Source of the DNA: Bacteroidota bacterium | GTDB taxonomy: Bacteria > Bacteroidota > Bacteroidia > AKYH767-A > OLB10 | Direction of reading: 5' to 3' | Length of the DNA: 62,452 nt | Assembly (NCBI GenBank): GCA_023251535.1 | Contig: JAHEYP010000020.1 | Coordinates: 1-62,452 of the forward strand | In this document: positions 59,757 to 62,452 of the stretch, one piece after another | Position numbering within the stretch: the first letter of the stretch is position 1 | Layout: each line of letters starts with the position of its first letter | Translations under genes and position numbers: made by a program | The notes under the pieces: model-generated | Database searches by the model: none | What the model saw: only the letters and a program-made list of their open reading frames with translations | Told to the model about the DNA's origin: nothing

Positions 59757-60788
59757 TTATTCAGGAGAAGTCGAACTTCTAAAGAGCTTCTTCTCGCCAT
59801 ATTCTTCTTTGTACATTTTTACCATCAGCAAGAAGTAGCTTAATGCTAACGGACCGAAAACGATACCGGGAATTCCGAACCAATTTAATCCGATAATCAC
59901 TCCTAATACGGTTACTAGCGGATGAACATCGGCGAATTTTTTCTGTAGCCAGAATCTAAAAACATTATCAATATTCGTGATAACAACCGCGCCATAAATT
60001 AATATTCCACTTCCTTGCCAATTTGTTTTAGCAGTAATCATATAAATTCCGGCGGGGATCCAAACCATTGCGGTTCCAACAACAGGTAAAAACGACATGA
60101 ATCCACAGATGACTCCCCAAAACCAAGGTTCGTCGAGACCGAATATCCAAAAACCTAGTCCAGCGCAAAATCCTTGAAGAATAGCTAGCAAAGGTGCACC
60201 CATTACATTGGAGCTAACCATTGAACCTAACTCATCTGCAAATCGTTGAGCGTTTTCATCACTTACAGGAAGAAATTCTTGTAGTGTTTTTTCTGTTGAA
60301 CCGATATTGATTAGTAGGTAATATAAAATGAAGTAGAGCATTCCGATGTCCGCTAGGATAGAGGCGGTTGCTCCTAAGAGTTGAGGGATGATAGATGCTA
60401 AGGTCTCTTGGATTTTCTTCAATGTATCGTCCGACAGGATTTTCTGTCCTGTTTTTTGGAAGATGAAATCATCCATTTGATGAAGTCCTTGCATCACATC
60501 ACTTCCATGGTTGATTGCATAATACACCTTTTCCGACATCAACTGATACAATCCCCAGAAGGGTAGCAAAATCGTAACAAAAGAAAGGAGCATCACCACC
60601 AACGCTGCCCATGTCTTTTTCCATTTTCGTTTTACGATGAGGTTGCGCATCAATGGTTTAAGCATCACATAAAAGATGATTGCCGAGAGAAAAGAAGTTA
60701 AAAATCCGCTCAGCGACCAGGCCAAAAGCAAGCCTAGGATGAGAATTACTGAAACGGCAGCAATTTGACGGTAGCCTGAAATGTTCAT
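59757..60788 (-). CDS. AI-2E family transporter (PerM/YdiK-like)
   Basis: 343 residues with about seven membrane segments and a long loop after the third. The late PWFWGVICGFMSFLPVVGTAMVWIPAGIYM stretch and HPLVTVLGVIIGLNWFGIPGIVFGPL are the family's conserved core. Members export AI-2-like signals, ions or are uncharacterised; the specific substrate is not predictable here. Confidence 0.88.
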   Translation of the reverse strand: MNISGYRQIAAVSVILILGLLLAWSLSGFLTSFLSAIIFYVMLKPLMRNLIVKRKWKKTWAALVVMLLSFVTILLPFWGLYQLMSEKVYYAINHGSDVMQGLHQMDDFIFQKTGQKILSDDTLKKIQETLASIIPQLLGATASILADIGMLYFILYYLLINIGSTEKTLQEFLPVSDENAQRFADELGSMVSSNVMGAPLLAILQGFCAGLGFWIFGLDEPWFWGVICGFMSFLPVVGTAMVWIPAGIYMITAKTNWQGSGILIYGAVVITNIDNVFRFWLQKKFADVHPLVTVLGVIIGLNWFGIPGIVFGPLALSYFLLMVKMYKEEYGEKKLFRSSTSPE

Positions 60789-60888
60789 TGTGTTTATAAA
60801 ATAAGTGGTCCAAGTTAATCAATGTTTTGAACAATGAATAACCTCATAATTCGTTAAGGGCTCATGCTGCTGAATTGATCTGAAATAA

Positions 60889-60896
60889 TATCTTTG
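60889..60896 (+). promoter_or_regulatory. -7 box (TATCTTTG) of the S41 peptidase gene
   Basis: Exact TAnnTTTG, 27 bp before ATG 60924. Confidence 0.65.
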
Positions 60897-60923
60897 AGCA
60901 GGGCAAAACCCATTACTTGTAAT

Positions 60924-62452
60924 ATGAAGTTAAAATCCTTTCACCGTCGTAGTTTAATAGTGCTGATGTTAATCCCTTTTTGCGTAATGAGCTGGGGTTT
61001 CGGCGAAGATTATTTTCAAATCGGGAAACAGCTTGAGTTGTTTGCTGATGTTTATCGTGAAGTGAACACGTATTATGTTGATGATATCAATCCCGGTAAG
61101 TTATTAAAAACAGGTGTCGATGGTATGTTAAAGACCCTCGATCCTTATACCAATTACTATACTGAATCGGAGATTGAAGATTACCGCATTGAACATGTGA
61201 GTGCCGATTATGGTGGCATTGGTGTGACTTCTTTCAGAGTGGGTGATAGTGTGATGGTCTTCGATGTTTACGAAGGTTATGCTGCGCAGAAAGCAGATAT
61301 CCGTGCCGGTGATGTTATTCTTAGTGCTAACGGACGATCGCTCAAAGGACTTACTACCGATCAAGTAGATGAGTTAATGAAAGGACAAAGTGGAACATCT
61401 ATCACACTTACATTAGCTCGTGTCGGTGAGGCGCAACCGTTAGAGAAGAAATTAGTCCGTGAAGAGATAAAAGTGAAGAACGTTCCTTACTACGGAATGA
61501 TAAATGATTCTACTGGTTATATTAAACTCGATAAGTTTTTGCAGAACTGCTATAACGAAATGCATGATGCATTAGTCGATTTGAAAAAGACAAATCCGAA
61601 TATGACTTCGTTGGTATTCGACTTACGCGGAAATGGTGGAGGATTGTTAGAGGAGTCGGTGAATATTTTGAATTTGTTTATCGACAAAGGACAATTACTT
61701 GTTACGCAGAAAGGAAAAATAGCGGGATCGAATAATGTTTATGAAACGAAGGTAGAACCAATCGATAATAAAATTCGTGTAGCGGTATTAGTCGATAAAA
61801 ATTCAGCCTCTGCGAGTGAAATTACTGCAGGAAATTTTCAAGATGTAGATCGCGGAGTAGTAGTGGGTCAACGTAGTTACGGAAAAGGGTTAGTGCAACA
61901 AACGCGTAACTTGACATATAACTGTCAGATGAAGCTCACGGTAGCGAAATATTTTACTGCTAGCGGACGATGTGTTCAAACGAAAATTTATACGCACAAT
62001 ACGGATGAAGGCGGATCATTTGAAGAAGTAGCAGACTCATCGATAAAAGTATTCAAAACAAAAAACGGAAGAACAGTTTACGATGGAAGTGCTGTTTATC
62101 CTGATGTGATGGTTAATGCAAAAGACACAGGCAATGTGGCGAAAAGTTTATATCGCAAAATGCTAATCTTCGATTATGCATCGTATTACAGAACCAAACA
62201 TGCAACGATTGATTCAACCGGAGAATTTAAAATCAGTGAAGACGATTTTCGTGATTTCGTGAAATTCTTGGATGGTAAAAACTACGACTACAGCACACAA
62301 ACTGAATTAGCCTTTGCCGATTTAGTAGAGACTACCAAGCATGACAAGTACTATGCAAGTGCCGGAACTGAAATCGATCGTTTAGGAGCTAAGTTAAAGC
62401 ACAATAAATCGGAAGATCTATTAGCATCGAAAGAAGAAATTAAAAAGATGCT
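60924..62452 (+). CDS. S41 family C-terminal processing peptidase (3' end outside window)
   Basis: 509 codons are open from ATG 60924 to the window edge. N-terminal signal/anchor LIVLMLIPFCVMSWG. Short N-terminal domain (LDPYTNYYTESEIEDYR), PDZ domain (about 90-165: YGGIGVTSF...AGDVILSANGRSLKG), then the S41 protease core with catalytic S296 in NSASASE and K321 in GKGLVQ, the 25-residue spacing known from Tsp. VFDLRGNGGGLLEESVNI and FTASGRCVQ are family motifs. Cleaves C-termini of periplasmic proteins. Longer C-terminal region than CtpA, as in Prc-like enzymes of Bacteroidota. Confidence 0.93.
   Translation, partial: MKLKSFHRRSLIVLMLIPFCVMSWGFGEDYFQIGKQLELFADVYREVNTYYVDDINPGKLLKTGVDGMLKTLDPYTNYYTESEIEDYRIEHVSADYGGIGVTSFRVGDSVMVFDVYEGYAAQKADIRAGDVILSANGRSLKGLTTDQVDELMKGQSGTSITLTLARVGEAQPLEKKLVREEIKVKNVPYYGMINDSTGYIKLDKFLQNCYNEMHDALVDLKKTNPNMTSLVFDLRGNGGGLLEESVNILNLFIDKGQLLVTQKGKIAGSNNVYETKVEPIDNKIRVAVLVDKNSASASEITAGNFQDVDRGVVVGQRSYGKGLVQQTRNLTYNCQMKLTVAKYFTASGRCVQTKIYTHNTDEGGSFEEVADSSIKVFKTKNGRTVYDGSAVYPDVMVNAKDTGNVAKSLYRKMLIFDYASYYRTKHATIDSTGEFKISEDDFRDFVKFLDGKNYDYSTQTELAFADLVETTKHDKYYASAGTEIDRLGAKLKHNKSEDLLASKEEIKKM

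Overview
The window is a contiguous piece of a Bacteroidota chromosome. The signs are: type IX secretion C-terminal sorting domains (3714-5384, 49381-52845), a gliding-motility lipoprotein GldD, Bacteroidota-restricted families (DUF6089, DUF3098, DUF4468), promoters of the TAnnTTTG (-7) type placed just before genes, and a general lack of purine-rich ribosome binding sites. Most of it is core housekeeping DNA. I see no rRNA, tRNA, insertion sequence, prophage or CRISPR array.

Layout. 1-5.4 kb: the end of a membrane glycosyltransferase-like protein, lnt, lpdA and a secreted T9SS propeller protein. 5.5-13.1 kb: DUF3267-dsbD (minus), a YfiT/DinB thiol transferase, a GNAT-aspartokinase-heme A synthase operon (minus), an esterase and gldD. 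13.2-18 kb: the divergent ssb/mutY and HU-TPR-small basic ribosomal-type protein-rng block. 18-21.8 kb: envelope proteins. 22-28.4 kb: a sulfur island with a Crp/Fnr regulator, TauE exporter, rhodanese, SoxB-like Tat protein, TsdA-like diheme cytochrome and a CstB-like persulfide dioxygenase-rhodanese fusion. 28.4-45 kb: a 46-bp tandem repeat, asd, scpB, leuS, ftsX-DUF3098-uppP-truB, queA-ispD, a LysM D,D-carboxypeptidase, an amidohydrolase, rlmN and ribE. 45-53.6 kb: a DPP-IV-like peptidase, CoA-disulfide reductase-rhodanese, a large T9SS protein and a small nucleotidyltransferase pair. 53.6-59.7 kb: a probable light/photorepair island (photolyase, TIGR01777 protein, outer-membrane protein, B12-binding MerR regulator, folE, ECF sigma). 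The window ends in an AI-2E-family permease and a truncated S41 peptidase.

Most notable observation. Five promoters carry a 16-bp Crp/Fnr-type palindrome (variants of TGTRA-N6-TYACW). In every one the palindrome centre lies exactly 36.5 bp from the last G of the TAnnTTTG-like -7 box, the geometry of class II activation. The five belong to the crp gene itself (with tauE), the lone rhodanese, the CstB-like fusion, the distant CoA-disulfide reductase-rhodanese, and the DUF3267-dsbD pair. All are thiol or sulfane-sulfur genes, and none of the other promoters I checked has the arrangement. This predicts an autoregulated thiol/persulfide-stress regulon. The SoxB-like/TsdA-like pair sits inside the island but has its own promoter without this site, and no SoxYZ or SoxAX genes are present in the window.
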